A stretch of 39,602 nt of DNA from Paludibacteraceae bacterium (GTDB lineage: Bacteria > Bacteroidota > Bacteroidia > Bacteroidales > Paludibacteraceae), in assembly GCA_017553575.1 (NCBI GenBank), contig JAFZKQ010000069.1:1-39602 (forward strand), given 5' to 3'. Position numbers and translations under genes: made by a program. A model generated the notes under the pieces. It was not told where the DNA came from. It searched no databases and saw only the letters and a list, made by a program, of their open reading frames with translations. This document shows, piece by piece, positions 1 to 7,913 of the stretch (the stretch's first letter is position 1; every line of letters starts with the position of its first letter).

Positions 1-518
1 GTAATTGACTTTACGAAATCAGCATAACTTCTGATGCTTTGCTTCAATTGAGCACCTACAGGTTTAACAGTTTGACCCTCGCATTGGAAAGGAACCTCTC
101 CAACACCGACTGTACCAGTGATATCCAAGTTACCTCTCTTCTCATCTGATACTTGAAGGTAATTATCCTTCGTCTTGTCGATATTAGCCTCTTCACCATC
201 AATCAAGACAACGATATATCTCTTAATGGTGTTGATATATTCATACAAAGAGTCTGATTTAGTGGCCAACATCTCAGCCTTCGCTTTCCACTCTTTCGTC
301 TTTGCTGGGTTCTGAGCGGCAAGGTCCTCAAACTTTGCCTTCATATTGACGTTTCGAGCATCAGCAATCTGAATACTCTTACGCAATGACCCATCCACCA
401 ACGAATATCCATTCAAGATTTCTACTGACACATTCAAAGCAAGAAGGGCAGTATAAACCAAGTACATCATGGATATCATCTTTTGTCTCGGGGTTTCCGG
501 ACAGTTCGTTGCACTCAT
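1..518 (-). CDS. gldM: GldM, N-terminal part (gliding motility / T9SS motor protein), cut by window edge
   Basis: Reading the minus strand from the ATG at 518 gives an open frame to the left edge, about 172 residues, beginning MSATNCPETPRQKMISMMYL. This is the characteristic start of GldM: a short cytoplasmic leader, then one membrane helix (about residues 15-35) followed by a periplasmic part. GldM is the periplasm-spanning shaft of the proton-driven type IX secretion motor; it pairs with GldL in the inner membrane and reaches the GldK/GldN ring at the outer membrane. It lies 49 bases downstream of gldL in the same orientation, in the usual porP-K-L-M order, so co-transcription is expected. 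The C-terminus, and probably gldN, lie outside the window. Identification rests on the N-terminus plus gene order and is strong. Confidence 0.93.
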   Translation of the reverse strand, partial: MSATNCPETPRQKMISMMYLVYTALLALNVSVEILNGYSLVDGSLRKSIQIADARNVNMKAKFEDLAAQNPAKTKEWKAKAEMLATKSDSLYEYINTIKRYIVVLIDGEEANIDKTKDNYLQVSDEKRGNLDITGTVGVGEVPFQCEGQTVKPVGAQLKQSIRSYADFVKSI

Positions 519-567
519 AATCTACTTTTAATTTTATTAACTACTATAATTCTAACTCAATCAAAGA

Positions 568-1392
568 TTAGCCTCTGATTGTCATTGCGTTAAGCATATT
601 GCCATAAACGGCATTCAAGCTCTTCATTTGCTTTGACAACAAAGCGATTTGATCCTTGTAACCCTCTGCCTCGATAGCTGAGTTGTTCAAAGAAGACTCG
701 ATCTTTGAAACAGCGGCTGCCAAAGTCTTCATAGCCTCGTTTTGCTCGTTTACAGACTTAACTTGAAGCTCGAATACAGAGTTAATAGTAGAGATATTCT
801 TGTTGATACCATCGATTTGATCTGCGAAGTTCTTAGAACCTTGAGATGCGCTACCGATGCTAGCAGCGATGCTTTGGTAAGAAGAAACCAAAGAATCAGA
901 AGAATCCTTCAAGTTCTTTTGAGATGAAGCGAATGCACCAGCAGCCTCAGAAGCCTTGCTCAAGTTTGAAGTATAAGCGTCAGAAATAGCAGCTGCATTG
1001 CTCAATGAACCCAATTGACCTGCAGTCTCACCCAATCTCTTGATACCGTCAGTCAACTTAGCCATCTCCTCGTTAATCAAAGAAGGAACATCCTCGATCT
1101 TAGCGATACCTTGTTGCTTCTTATCCTTCTTGTCTTTCTTCTCAACTGGTTCTCCGTTATCCAATTCAGGATAAACCAAGTTCCACTCCCACTCCTTGTG
1201 AGGCTTTTCAACAGCTGACAATGCAAACAGGATTGCTTCGATACCCATACCGACCATCAACATAACACCTGCACCTGGATAGTGCTGAATCTTAAACAAC
1301 GCACCAATAATAACGATACTGGCACCAAAACCATAAGCAACACCGCTTATTTTCTTCCCCTGAGGAGAAGCCAAAAAATCTGAAAGTCCCAT
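568..1392 (-). CDS. gldL: GldL, inner-membrane component of the type IX secretion motor
   Basis: 274 residues. Two adjacent membrane helices lie near the N-terminus (about residues 15-35 and 40-60; the second contains GAGVMLMVGMGIEAILFAL), followed by a lysine-rich linker and a long alanine/serine-rich helical cytoplasmic tail. This is the GldL layout. In the family, GldL surrounds the transmembrane part of GldM and couples proton flow to rotation, powering T9SS export and gliding. It lies 39 bases after gldK and 49 before gldM. The start ATG at 1392 is followed directly by a good amphipathic segment and the first helix. Length is close to the usual 215-275 residues. Whether this organism glides cannot be told; many Bacteroidales have the motor for secretion only. 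Confidence 0.95.
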   Translation of the reverse strand: MGLSDFLASPQGKKISGVAYGFGASIVIIGALFKIQHYPGAGVMLMVGMGIEAILFALSAVEKPHKEWEWNLVYPELDNGEPVEKKDKKDKKQQGIAKIEDVPSLINEEMAKLTDGIKRLGETAGQLGSLSNAAAISDAYTSNLSKASEAAGAFASSQKNLKDSSDSLVSSYQSIAASIGSASQGSKNFADQIDGINKNISTINSVFELQVKSVNEQNEAMKTLAAAVSKIESSLNNSAIEAEGYKDQIALLSKQMKSLNAVYGNMLNAMTIRG

Positions 1393-1431
1393 TTTTTTAT
1401 TTTATTTTTAAGGTTAATAATTTGCATTTTT

Positions 1432-2841
1432 TTAATCCATACCAATGTAGCTACGTACGCATCTGAATCCGAGGAATGAGCGGTTCTCATTTTGGTACTC
1501 GTAAGTACGTACACCACACTGCAAGAAGATACCAACATCCTTCCAAGAACCACCTCTAATTACCTTACGTCTCAATACGTCTGGATCAGATGACTTAGCG
1601 TTGTACTCGTAGTTTGGATTCATATCGTGTACGAAGCTATAGTTTGACTCATGGTATGCAGAAGAAGTCCACTCAGCGACATTACCTGCCATATCATACA
1701 AACCAAACTCATTTGGTGGATAAGAAGCAACTCTTGCTGTAATCAAGTAACCATCGTCAGTATAGTTACCTCTTTGTGGCTTAAAGTTAGCCAAGAAACA
1801 ACCCTTTGCTGTACGGATGTAATTACCTCCCCAAGGATACATAGAAAGATCTTTGTCACCACGAGCAGCGTACTCCCACTCAGCCTCGGTTGGGAGACGG
1901 TAATCTTGTACTCTCACTCCCTTATGAGAAACTTGGTAAGAGTTGAACAAATAAGATCTCCAGTGGCAGAATGCTTGAGCTTGCTCCCAAGAAACACCAA
2001 CTACAGGATATTCACCATAACCAGGGTGAGCGAAATACAACTTCATGTATGGCTCATTGTAAGCGTAAGTAAAGTCACGAATCCAACACAATGTATCAGG
2101 ATAGATATTTACCCTCTTAACAGAGATAAAGTCAGAACGCTTCTTCAACTCTCTATAGACAGTTTGGTTGATGATGTGACCCTCCTCATTTGTGTAAGAA
2201 GTATCCTTTCTAATCATCACATCAGCACTATCCTTCGTCTTACCCAAGCCTGCAGTGCTACGGTTGTAGCTACCTCTCAACACATCAAACTTGTTTTCCT
2301 TCTTAGCAGCCTGAACGTAGTCAACCCATCCGTACTTGTACATCAAGATGTTTCCGTTCAATTGACGCTCAAAGTCAATAGCATCCTCGTCCATGTAGAA
2401 CATGCTATCCAAAGCTGATTGCAAATCCTCATTAGCCTTCGTCCAAGGAATTTTCTTCTTCCAGTTCAACACTGGAGTTTTCAATTCATTTCCCTTCTTA
2501 TCTTGAGAAATCTTGTAAGACTCGTCAACAGCCGACAATTTCTCACGTGCGATTGAGTCACGGACCCAATATACGAACTGCTTGTACTCACCATTCGTAA
2601 TCTCCGTCTCGTCCATCCAAAAAGCATCCAATGATACAGTCCTTGACTGAGAAGTCATTGCCCAGTTGGCATCCTGATCATTTTGACCCATTGTGAAAGA
2701 TCCCCTCTTGATATAGAGCATACCATACGGTTTCGGCTCCTTCCACGACTTCGAATAAACACCTACCAGCTCACCATTGTCACCTCCACCGCAACTAGCG
2801 AGCAGTACTGCAATTAATGAAATAAATAACAGCTTCTTCAT
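1432..2841 (-). CDS. gldK: GldK/PorK, T9SS outer-membrane ring lipoprotein (FGE-sulfatase fold)
   Basis: About 469 residues from the chosen start. MKKLLFISLIAVLLASCGGG is a lipoprotein signal peptide with lipobox LLASC. The rest is a formylglycine-generating-enzyme (SUMF1) fold: an opening GSFTMGQNDQ segment, the EITNGEYKQF motif, EWEYAARG, and a C-terminal RGGSWKD...FLGFRCVR ending. GldK/PorK with GldN forms the periplasmic ring under the outer membrane; the enzyme fold is thought to be structural here. The frame is open to an ATG at 2877 that overlaps the porP stop as ATGA, which could allow translational coupling; the ATG at 2841 is preferred because the signal peptide then begins cleanly with MKK. 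It sits between porP and gldL in the conserved T9SS order. Confidence 0.94.
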   Translation of the reverse strand: MKKLLFISLIAVLLASCGGGDNGELVGVYSKSWKEPKPYGMLYIKRGSFTMGQNDQDANWAMTSQSRTVSLDAFWMDETEITNGEYKQFVYWVRDSIAREKLSAVDESYKISQDKKGNELKTPVLNWKKKIPWTKANEDLQSALDSMFYMDEDAIDFERQLNGNILMYKYGWVDYVQAAKKENKFDVLRGSYNRSTAGLGKTKDSADVMIRKDTSYTNEEGHIINQTVYRELKKRSDFISVKRVNIYPDTLCWIRDFTYAYNEPYMKLYFAHPGYGEYPVVGVSWEQAQAFCHWRSYLFNSYQVSHKGVRVQDYRLPTEAEWEYAARGDKDLSMYPWGGNYIRTAKGCFLANFKPQRGNYTDDGYLITARVASYPPNEFGLYDMAGNVAEWTSSAYHESNYSFVHDMNPNYEYNAKSSDPDVLRRKVIRGGSWKDVGIFLQCGVRTYEYQNENRSFLGFRCVRSYIGMD

Positions 2842-2873
2842 GATATCTAAATTACTTAAATTTTTTTCTTTGT

Positions 2874-3851
2874 TCATAATATTCGATCACTCTTGTATTT
2901 GTTCTTCTTTGAAAACTCGGGTTTAAAACTATATCTCAAGCAAATCTCATGAGAACCTCCTGAGGATATCATCCGAGATATCGGAAGATCATAAGAGTAA
3001 CCCAAGCGAAGACCCGAAAACAAGTCCATACCGACCAAAAAGACGAAAGCATCACCTAACCGATAGGTCAAGCCGCCCCGAATTTTCTTATCGTATTCCA
3101 AGACACAAGTCAAATCCATCTGGAAATCCGAGAAATCCGTCCGAATTTGAGTTGATGGCTTTAAAACATAAAACGCATTCCTCTGCGGAATATTGTATCC
3201 ACCCGATAAATAAAATATGCGTGGTACATACATTTCTACAGAATCCGTGCCAAAATCAGTCGTACCAGAATTCAAATGCGCTACCGACAAACCAACAAAC
3301 ATTTCATCATCACTATAATAAGCTCCCACACCAGCATCAAATGTCAACGCATTATCTTCATCACTTGAACTTGAAGAGGAATATGGGTCTTGCTTGTGAT
3401 ATTCATCGCCATCAATCGGAGAACTGCCGTTGCCCGAAAAATCAGCCCCTGAAAAATCAAAAGTTTGACTCAAAAAACCTACATTCAAACCTAAGCCTAC
3501 GACTCCCTTCCAGAACCGCATCTTATAAGAATACTGCAAAAGAACGCTTTGGTCTTTAAACAAACCTATATTTTCACTAGAAAAAACCAAACCAACACCA
3601 TGCTTCGTATCCGATACGCTAAAAGGCATATTTACGGAAAAGAACATGTCTACTGGAGCATCACTAAACCCCGCCCATTGCAATCGATACGCACCTATCA
3701 GGTTCATCATCTCATTTTGGGCGACCGCACCTGCATTGTTCGTCTCCGGTAGCTCCATATAATTGCTATATATGGCATCAAATTGAGCAGAGACCCTCAC
3801 CATCGAGAGTATCCACACACAAAAAAAGAGTATAAGACGTCTTTTTTTCAT
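2874..3851 (-). CDS. porP: PorP/SprF family T9SS outer-membrane protein
   Basis: About 325 residues. It starts at the ATG at 3851 (MKKRRLILFFC...); the frame extends to a GTG at 3863, but MKK plus a hydrophobic stretch ending VSA-QFD makes a standard Sec signal peptide from the ATG. After AQFDAIYSNYMELPETNNAG the protein has alternating strands, typical of the PorP/SprF beta-barrel family, ending in strands such as LRLGYSYDLPIS and ICLRYSFKPEF. PorP/SprF proteins sit in the outer membrane with the T9SS and often pair with a specific substrate or a PorE/PG-binding partner. It is the first gene of the porP-gldK-gldL-gldM run. Several paralogues are common per genome; position at the head of the core operon supports the PorP call. 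Confidence 0.9.
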   Translation of the reverse strand: MKKRRLILFFCVWILSMVRVSAQFDAIYSNYMELPETNNAGAVAQNEMMNLIGAYRLQWAGFSDAPVDMFFSVNMPFSVSDTKHGVGLVFSSENIGLFKDQSVLLQYSYKMRFWKGVVGLGLNVGFLSQTFDFSGADFSGNGSSPIDGDEYHKQDPYSSSSSSDEDNALTFDAGVGAYYSDDEMFVGLSVAHLNSGTTDFGTDSVEMYVPRIFYLSGGYNIPQRNAFYVLKPSTQIRTDFSDFQMDLTCVLEYDKKIRGGLTYRLGDAFVFLVGMDLFSGLRLGYSYDLPISRMISSGGSHEICLRYSFKPEFSKKNKYKSDRIL

Positions 3852-4003
3852 ATAATTTGACACGCAGCCATCGGAAAACCGACAACAATATTAGTGATTT
3901 TACAATAATTCACAATCAAATCGGCACTTTTTAACATTTCAACTTTGCTTCATTTTTACTACATACTTGAAAAACAAAGCCTTCTTAAAAAGCGCCAAAA
4001 GGA

Positions 4004-4225
4004 TTAATACTCCTCCTCGTTAAAGAAGAAATCCTCCTTGCTAGGATAATCTGGCCAAATGTCCTCGATACTCTCGTAAATATCGCCTTCATCCTCCATT
4101 TCCTGAAGGTTTTCAATAACCTCCATCGGTGCTCCAGACCGCATCGCGAAATCTATGAGCTCGTCTTTTGTTGCTGGCCAAGGAGCATCCTCTAACTTTG
4201 AAGCCAATTCTAATGTCCAATACAT
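4004..4225 (-). CDS. Small acidic DUF2795-family protein
   Basis: 73 residues, strongly acidic, beginning MYWTLELASKLEDAPWPATK and ending in a run of Asp/Glu/Tyr (FFFNEEEY). The LEDAPWPATKDELIDFAMRS segment is the signature I associate with DUF2795, a short helical domain widespread in Bacteroidota; its function is unknown. It is monocistronic as far as I can see, with its own promoter (TTG-N19-TACTTTTG, 4284-4313) about 60 bases upstream of the ATG. No catalytic residues or membrane segment are visible. It is not part of the T9SS operon, from which it is separated by about 150 bases. Confidence 0.85.
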   Translation of the reverse strand: MYWTLELASKLEDAPWPATKDELIDFAMRSGAPMEVIENLQEMEDEGDIYESIEDIWPDYPSKEDFFFNEEEY

Positions 4226-4283
4226 AACTCTATAAAAATATAAAAGTTAATACATCATACATAATTCCCTACTCAAAGGATTG

Positions 4284-4313
4284 CAAAAGTATGCTTTTTT
4301 TCATTAAAAACAA
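4284..4313 (-). promoter_or_regulatory. Bacteroidota-type promoter for the DUF2795 gene
   Basis: On the minus strand TTG (4311-4313), 19 bases, then TACTTTTG (4284-4291), matching the phylum consensus TAnnTTTG with an upstream TTG. It predicts a transcript start near 4277 and a leader of about 50 bases. Confidence 0.65.
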
Positions 4314-4411
4314 TCTTTAACAGATAAAAATATGTGTCAAAAACGCATTTTTTGCAATATGGAGATTGCAATCGACGTCATTTATGCCTCTACAACATAA
4401 TTGTGGGAAGA

Positions 4412-5230
4412 TCAGATTTTACGAAAAATCCGTTTCAGGCTCTCTTTTATGGACGGGAAAAACCTGAGTACATAATTTTCCTTCTGAAGTTCTTTATTGT
4501 AATACACAATACCGAAAACGTATAAATCGATTGTCACCCGCACGCGATCATCCTCTTTTAACTTTTCCCATAGGCTCTTCGCCTCTTGGTGACGATGAAT
4601 GCCATCCACCACCGCCACGCTTCCATCGTGCATTTTGGCCACGCATTTTTCATACATGGACTCCAATGCGGAAAAATCGACGAAACGCATATCGGGATTG
4701 AAAAAAAGAAAATCGACCCTCTCCATTTTCCGAAGCACTCGATCCAAGGCATCTTGCGCCACGCCTTCCTCTAAATGGATATTATGGAAATCGGCATGCT
4801 CGTAGCTCAACTCTGCGAACTTAGCCGTATCGCCCTCCTCTATCGTCCAAAGTTTCGATCTGGAATCAGGGGCAGCCATATACATGGAGGAGAGCCCAAA
4901 TGAAGCCTTCAGCTCCAACAGATACTTCGCCTTAGAGTGATTGACCAAACGGAACAGCACCTGGCCGTAGGATGGTATCAGGGAATTGTCCTTGACTTCA
5001 TCCGAGATGTGGCGTAGCTGCAAATTTCCTTCAGCGTTCTTCACCTGAAGTTGTTTCTTTGTCCTCAGCAACGCCGCCCTGACTTTTTCTACCAATTCAT
5101 ACTTATAATAGGGCAAACGCTCCTCTATCACCTTCGTCACCAAATAGAAGACAAAAGGCGAATGTACGCCGAAACCTTTCCTATGCTTCGAACGAAAAAA
5201 GTAGCCCAACCATTCTGAAAAAGGATTCAC
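4412..5230 (-). CDS. Class I SAM-dependent methyltransferase-like protein (Bacteroidota family)
   Basis: 272 residues, reading from a GTG at 5230 (no nearby ATG). The N-terminal RKGFGVHSPFVFYLVTKVI motif is typical of a Bacteroidota protein family annotated as SAM-dependent methyltransferase. A Rossmann-like region follows: LLELKASFGLSSMYMA, LWTIEEGD, VDFLFFNPDMR and SVAVVDGIHRHQEA, i.e. the order of strands of an O-methyltransferase fold. The glycine-rich loop is degenerate: LELKAS where active enzymes have E-x-G-x-x, so SAM binding is uncertain. Substrate is unknown. It is followed 187 bases downstream by the DUF2795 gene and preceded by the efp terminator, so it is likely transcribed alone. 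Confidence 0.75.
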   Translation of the reverse strand: MNPFSEWLGYFFRSKHRKGFGVHSPFVFYLVTKVIEERLPYYKYELVEKVRAALLRTKKQLQVKNAEGNLQLRHISDEVKDNSLIPSYGQVLFRLVNHSKAKYLLELKASFGLSSMYMAAPDSRSKLWTIEEGDTAKFAELSYEHADFHNIHLEEGVAQDALDRVLRKMERVDFLFFNPDMRFVDFSALESMYEKCVAKMHDGSVAVVDGIHRHQEAKSLWEKLKEDDRVRVTIDLYVFGIVYYNKELQKENYVLRFFPSIKESLKRIFRKI

Positions 5231-5394
5231 TTGCCTATTGATTTTTAAAACTTGTCTAATTTTTATTCCAGCCTCTATTGAGAGAAGTTTCCCTATAATA
5301 AAGGTGTACTACAGAGATGTCGCCCTTCAATACGGCAAACGTCTCGCCTCACCCCAGAGAACAACCAGAAAATTTAAACAGCTTCTTATTGACA

Positions 5395-5430
5395 GAAAAA
5401 AAACAATGGAGAGAGCAAAACTCTCCCCAT
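5395..5430 (-). terminator. Rho-independent terminator of efp
   Basis: Minus strand: a 10-bp stem (ATGGGGAGAG / CTCTCTCCAT, one G-T pair) with loop TTTTG, then TG and a run of eight T. It lies just past the efp stop. The rest of 5231-5459 shows no gene. Confidence 0.85.
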
Positions 5431-5459
5431 TTATCTATGACTATTTATCTATCGGATAA

Positions 5460-6026
5460 TTACTCCTTAACACGCTCCAAATAAGAACCGTCACGAGTAT
5501 CAACCAAGATCTTCTCACCCTCGTTGATGAACAATGGCACACGAACTGTAGCACCTGTCTCCACTGTAGCTGGCTTCAAAGTGTTAGTTGCCGTATCGCC
5601 CTTCAAACCTGGCTCTGTGTAAGTGATGGCGAGGACAGTCTTAACTGGCATCTCTGCGAAAAGAACAGTCTCTGTTGATGCATCGAAGACAACTTCAACA
5701 ACATCACCCTCTTTCATATACTCAACACCAGTAATCAAATCATGCGCAATAGGAACTTGCTCGAACGTCTCGTTGTTCATAAAGATATAGTCCTCTCCTT
5801 CTTTGTAAAGATATTGGTGCTCACGACGCTCTACACGAACGTCTTCCAATTTCTCACCGATGTTGAAACGCTTCTCAACGACGAGTCCGTTCACAACATT
5901 CTTCAATTTCGTACGCATAAACGTGTTACCCTTACCAGGCTTCACATGAAGGAACTCTATACAAAAATAAAGCTTGCCATCCATCTTGATGCAAGTTCCA
6001 TTCTTAATGTCTTGTGCATTAATCAT
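5460..6026 (-). CDS. efp: Elongation factor P
   Basis: 188 residues, the standard EF-P length. It has the KOW-like N-terminal domain with the tip loop KPGKGNTF, two OB domains, and the C-terminal [13 protein letters not shown] ending that mimics the tRNA acceptor arm. EF-P enters the ribosomal E site and relieves stalling at consecutive prolines. The tip residue is Lys32 in this protein; whether it is modified, and by what, cannot be told here because no epmA/epmB/earP gene is in the window. It appears monocistronic, with its own promoter upstream (6073-6102) and a strong terminator downstream (5395-5430). Confidence 0.98.
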   Translation of the reverse strand: MINAQDIKNGTCIKMDGKLYFCIEFLHVKPGKGNTFMRTKLKNVVNGLVVEKRFNIGEKLEDVRVERREHQYLYKEGEDYIFMNNETFEQVPIAHDLITGVEYMKEGDVVEVVFDASTETVLFAEMPVKTVLAITYTEPGLKGDTATNTLKPATVETGATVRVPLFINEGEKILVDTRDGSYLERVKE

Positions 6027-6072
6027 ATAAATACTGTCTTAAATTAAAATTCCACCAAAGTGTTTCGATTTG

Positions 6073-6102
6073 CAAATTTACTGCAATTCCGTAAATTTCA
6101 AA
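6073..6102 (-). promoter_or_regulatory. efp: Promoter for efp
   Basis: Minus strand TTTG, 18 bases, then TAAATTTG (6073-6080), fitting TAnnTTTG. The predicted leader is about 40 bases. Confidence 0.55.
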
Positions 6103-6154
6103 ATAGTATGTTTACAAAATGTGACCTTCTAAAGAGAATAACGGAAAAGTTCAT

Positions 6155-6162
6155 TATCTTTG
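6155..6162 (+). promoter_or_regulatory. tyrS: -7 element of the tyrS promoter
   Basis: TATCTTTG matches TAnnTTTG, 74 bases before the tyrS ATG. I see no matching TTG at the expected upstream distance. Confidence 0.5.
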
Positions 6163-6235
6163 CAGCCAAATATTACTATTACTAATGTAATGGCATAACT
6201 CCAAATGCCGTAATAAAAAACGATTATATTTTACG

Positions 6236-7531
6236 ATGAACTTTGTTGAAGAACTCAAATGGCGTGGCATGATACAAGACATGACACCCGGAACAGAAGA
6301 ACAACTCCAAAAAGAGATGACAACCGCCTACTTGGGCATCGACCCTACTGCGGACTCCCTTCATATAGGCCACTTGGTGGGCGTCATGATGTTGCGTCAT
6401 TTCCAACGCAGCGGACACAAGCCCATCGCCCTCATCGGCGGCGCAACGGGCATGATTGGAGACCCCTCCGGAAAATCCCAAGAGCGTGTCCTCATCGACG
6501 AGCCTAAACTCCGCCACAACCAAGAGTGCATCAAGAAGCAATTGGAGAAATTCCTCGACTTCAACAGCAACGAGCCCAACGCAGCGGAACTCGTCAACAA
6601 CTACGACTGGATGAAGGACTTCACATTCCTCGATTTCATCCGCAACGTGGGCAAACTCATCACGGTCAACTACATGATGTCCAAAGACTCCGTAAAACGC
6701 CGCTTCACAGGCGAGAACGGTGCAGACGGAATGTCATTCACCGAATTCTCCTACCAACTTCTCCAGGGCTACGACTTCGTTTACCTGAACAGCCACAAGA
6801 ACTGCAAGATCCAATTGGGTGGAGCTGACCAATGGGGAAACATCACCACGGGTACGGAGATGATCCGAAAGATATCCGGCGGAGAAGCGTTCGCCCTCAC
6901 CTGCCCGCTCATCACAAAGGCAGACGGAAAGAAATTCGGAAAGACGGAGTCCGGCAATGTTTGGTTGGACAGAAGATATACATCTCCTTACAAGTTCTAC
7001 CAATTCTGGTTGAACGTATCCGACGATGACGCCGCAAAATATATCAAGATCTTCACCAGCCTTCCTAAGGATGAGATCGAAGGCCTCATCAAGGAGCAGG
7101 CCGATGCGCCACACCTCCGCCCTCTCCAAAAGAGATTGGCTCAGGAATTGACCATCATGGTTCACTCAAAAGAGGACTACGAGGCAGCTGTGGAGGCATC
7201 CAATATTCTCTTCGGCAATGCAACTTCCGACTCTCTTCGCAAACTCGACGAAGAGACCCTTCTCTCCGTATTCGAGGGCGTTCCTCAATTCGAGATTGCC
7301 AAAGCTGATTTGGAATCTGGCGTCAAAGCCATCGAATTGTTGACAGAGAAAGCCAACGTCTTCTCCTCCAAAAGCGAAATGAGAAAGTTGGTTCAAGGAG
7401 GCGGACTCTCCATCAACAAGGCAAAACTCACGGAAGCAGAAGCGACCATTGACAGTTCCTACTTGCTGAACGGAAGGTACATCTTGGTTCAAAAAGGTAA
7501 AAAGAACTACTTTTTGCTAAACGCGAAATAA
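6236..7531 (+). CDS. tyrS: Tyrosine-tRNA ligase
   Basis: 431 residues, class I aminoacyl-tRNA synthetase that charges tRNA-Tyr. Visible marks: the HIGH-type motif in [23 protein letters not shown] and [12 protein letters not shown] for tyrosine binding, the KMSKS-type loop KFGKTESG, and a C-terminal S4 RNA-binding domain ([19 protein letters not shown]). This is the bacterial TyrRS type with the S4 tail. The start ATG at 6236 gives [15 protein letters not shown], standard for the family. It stands alone between a divergent efp and the downstream tRNA-Gln unit. Confidence 0.98.
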   Translation: MNFVEELKWRGMIQDMTPGTEEQLQKEMTTAYLGIDPTADSLHIGHLVGVMMLRHFQRSGHKPIALIGGATGMIGDPSGKSQERVLIDEPKLRHNQECIKKQLEKFLDFNSNEPNAAELVNNYDWMKDFTFLDFIRNVGKLITVNYMMSKDSVKRRFTGENGADGMSFTEFSYQLLQGYDFVYLNSHKNCKIQLGGADQWGNITTGTEMIRKISGGEAFALTCPLITKADGKKFGKTESGNVWLDRRYTSPYKFYQFWLNVSDDDAAKYIKIFTSLPKDEIEGLIKEQADAPHLRPLQKRLAQELTIMVHSKEDYEAAVEASNILFGNATSDSLRKLDEETLLSVFEGVPQFEIAKADLESGVKAIELLTEKANVFSSKSEMRKLVQGGGLSINKAKLTEAEATIDSSYLLNGRYILVQKGKKNYFLLNAK

Positions 7532-7548
7532 AAATTTTGCCCAAAGCC

Positions 7549-7579
7549 TTGTAGATATTCCGAGAAGTTGCTACTTTTG
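7549..7579 (+). promoter_or_regulatory. Promoter of the first tRNA-Gln
   Basis: TTG (7549-7551), 20 bases, TACTTTTG (7572-7579). The same arrangement and spacing is found before the second tRNA-Gln copy. Transcription would start near 7586, about 27 bases before the mature tRNA. Confidence 0.75.
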
Positions 7580-7612
7580 CAACGCTTTTGAAAGACAAAG
7601 CAACTCAAGGAT

Positions 7613-7683
7613 TGTCTCATGGTGTAATGGTAGCACTACAGTTTTTGGTACTGTCTGTCGAGGTTCGAATCCTCGTGAGACAA
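7613..7683 (+). tRNA. tRNA-Gln (anticodon UUG)
   Basis: 71 bases fold into a full cloverleaf: 7-bp acceptor (TGTCTCA/TGAGACA), D-arm with TAATGGTAG loop, anticodon stem ACAGT/ACTGT with loop TTTTGGT (anticodon TTG at 7645-7647), and T-arm CGAGG-TTCGAAT-CCTCG, with discriminator A. The U1-A72 pair at the acceptor end is typical of glutamine tRNAs. CCA is not encoded. The whole tRNA is identical to the copy on the minus strand at 18415-18485. Confidence 0.97.
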
Positions 7684-7693
7684 CTCACAAAAG

Positions 7694-7726
7694 GGCTGAT
7701 TGACCGAAAGTCGATCAGCCTTTTTT
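7694..7726 (+). terminator. Terminator after the first tRNA-Gln
   Basis: An 11-bp stem GGCTGATTGAC / GTCGATCAGCC (one T-G pair) with loop CGAAA, followed by TTTTTT. Confidence 0.9.
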
Positions 7727-7805
7727 GTTTCAAAAAAAAATAACCTCGCATCAAAATTATTTGGCAATATCCAGCTATGCTCCATCACCGTCCCTTCATT
7801 TTTAC

Positions 7806-7813
7806 TATCTTTG
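7806..7813 (+). promoter_or_regulatory. Possible -7 element for the LRR cargo gene
   Basis: TATCTTTG fits TAnnTTTG, but no TTG stands at the expected upstream distance. It would give a leader of about 95 bases. Confidence 0.4.
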
Positions 7814-7913
7814 TGATGCCGTTTCTGCCGAACGACTTTTCGACTATGGGTTAACAGGTTCTGCCAATTGCCGAAAAAAATTATTAGGGCCTGCCTTATA
7901 ATTTGCATTACAG

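Noticed and set aside
1651-2418. Plus-strand open frame of 255 codons opposite gldK
   Set aside because: Antisense to a clear GldK coding region; its translation has no domain and is rich in Ile/Val/Ser as expected from a shadow frame.
3152-3752. Plus-strand open frames opposite porP
   Set aside because: Low-complexity His/Asn-rich or unstructured translations lying wholly on the antisense strand of PorP.
7636-7908. Minus-strand ORF of 90 codons
   Set aside because: Overlaps the tRNA-Gln and its terminator; the translation is not protein-like.
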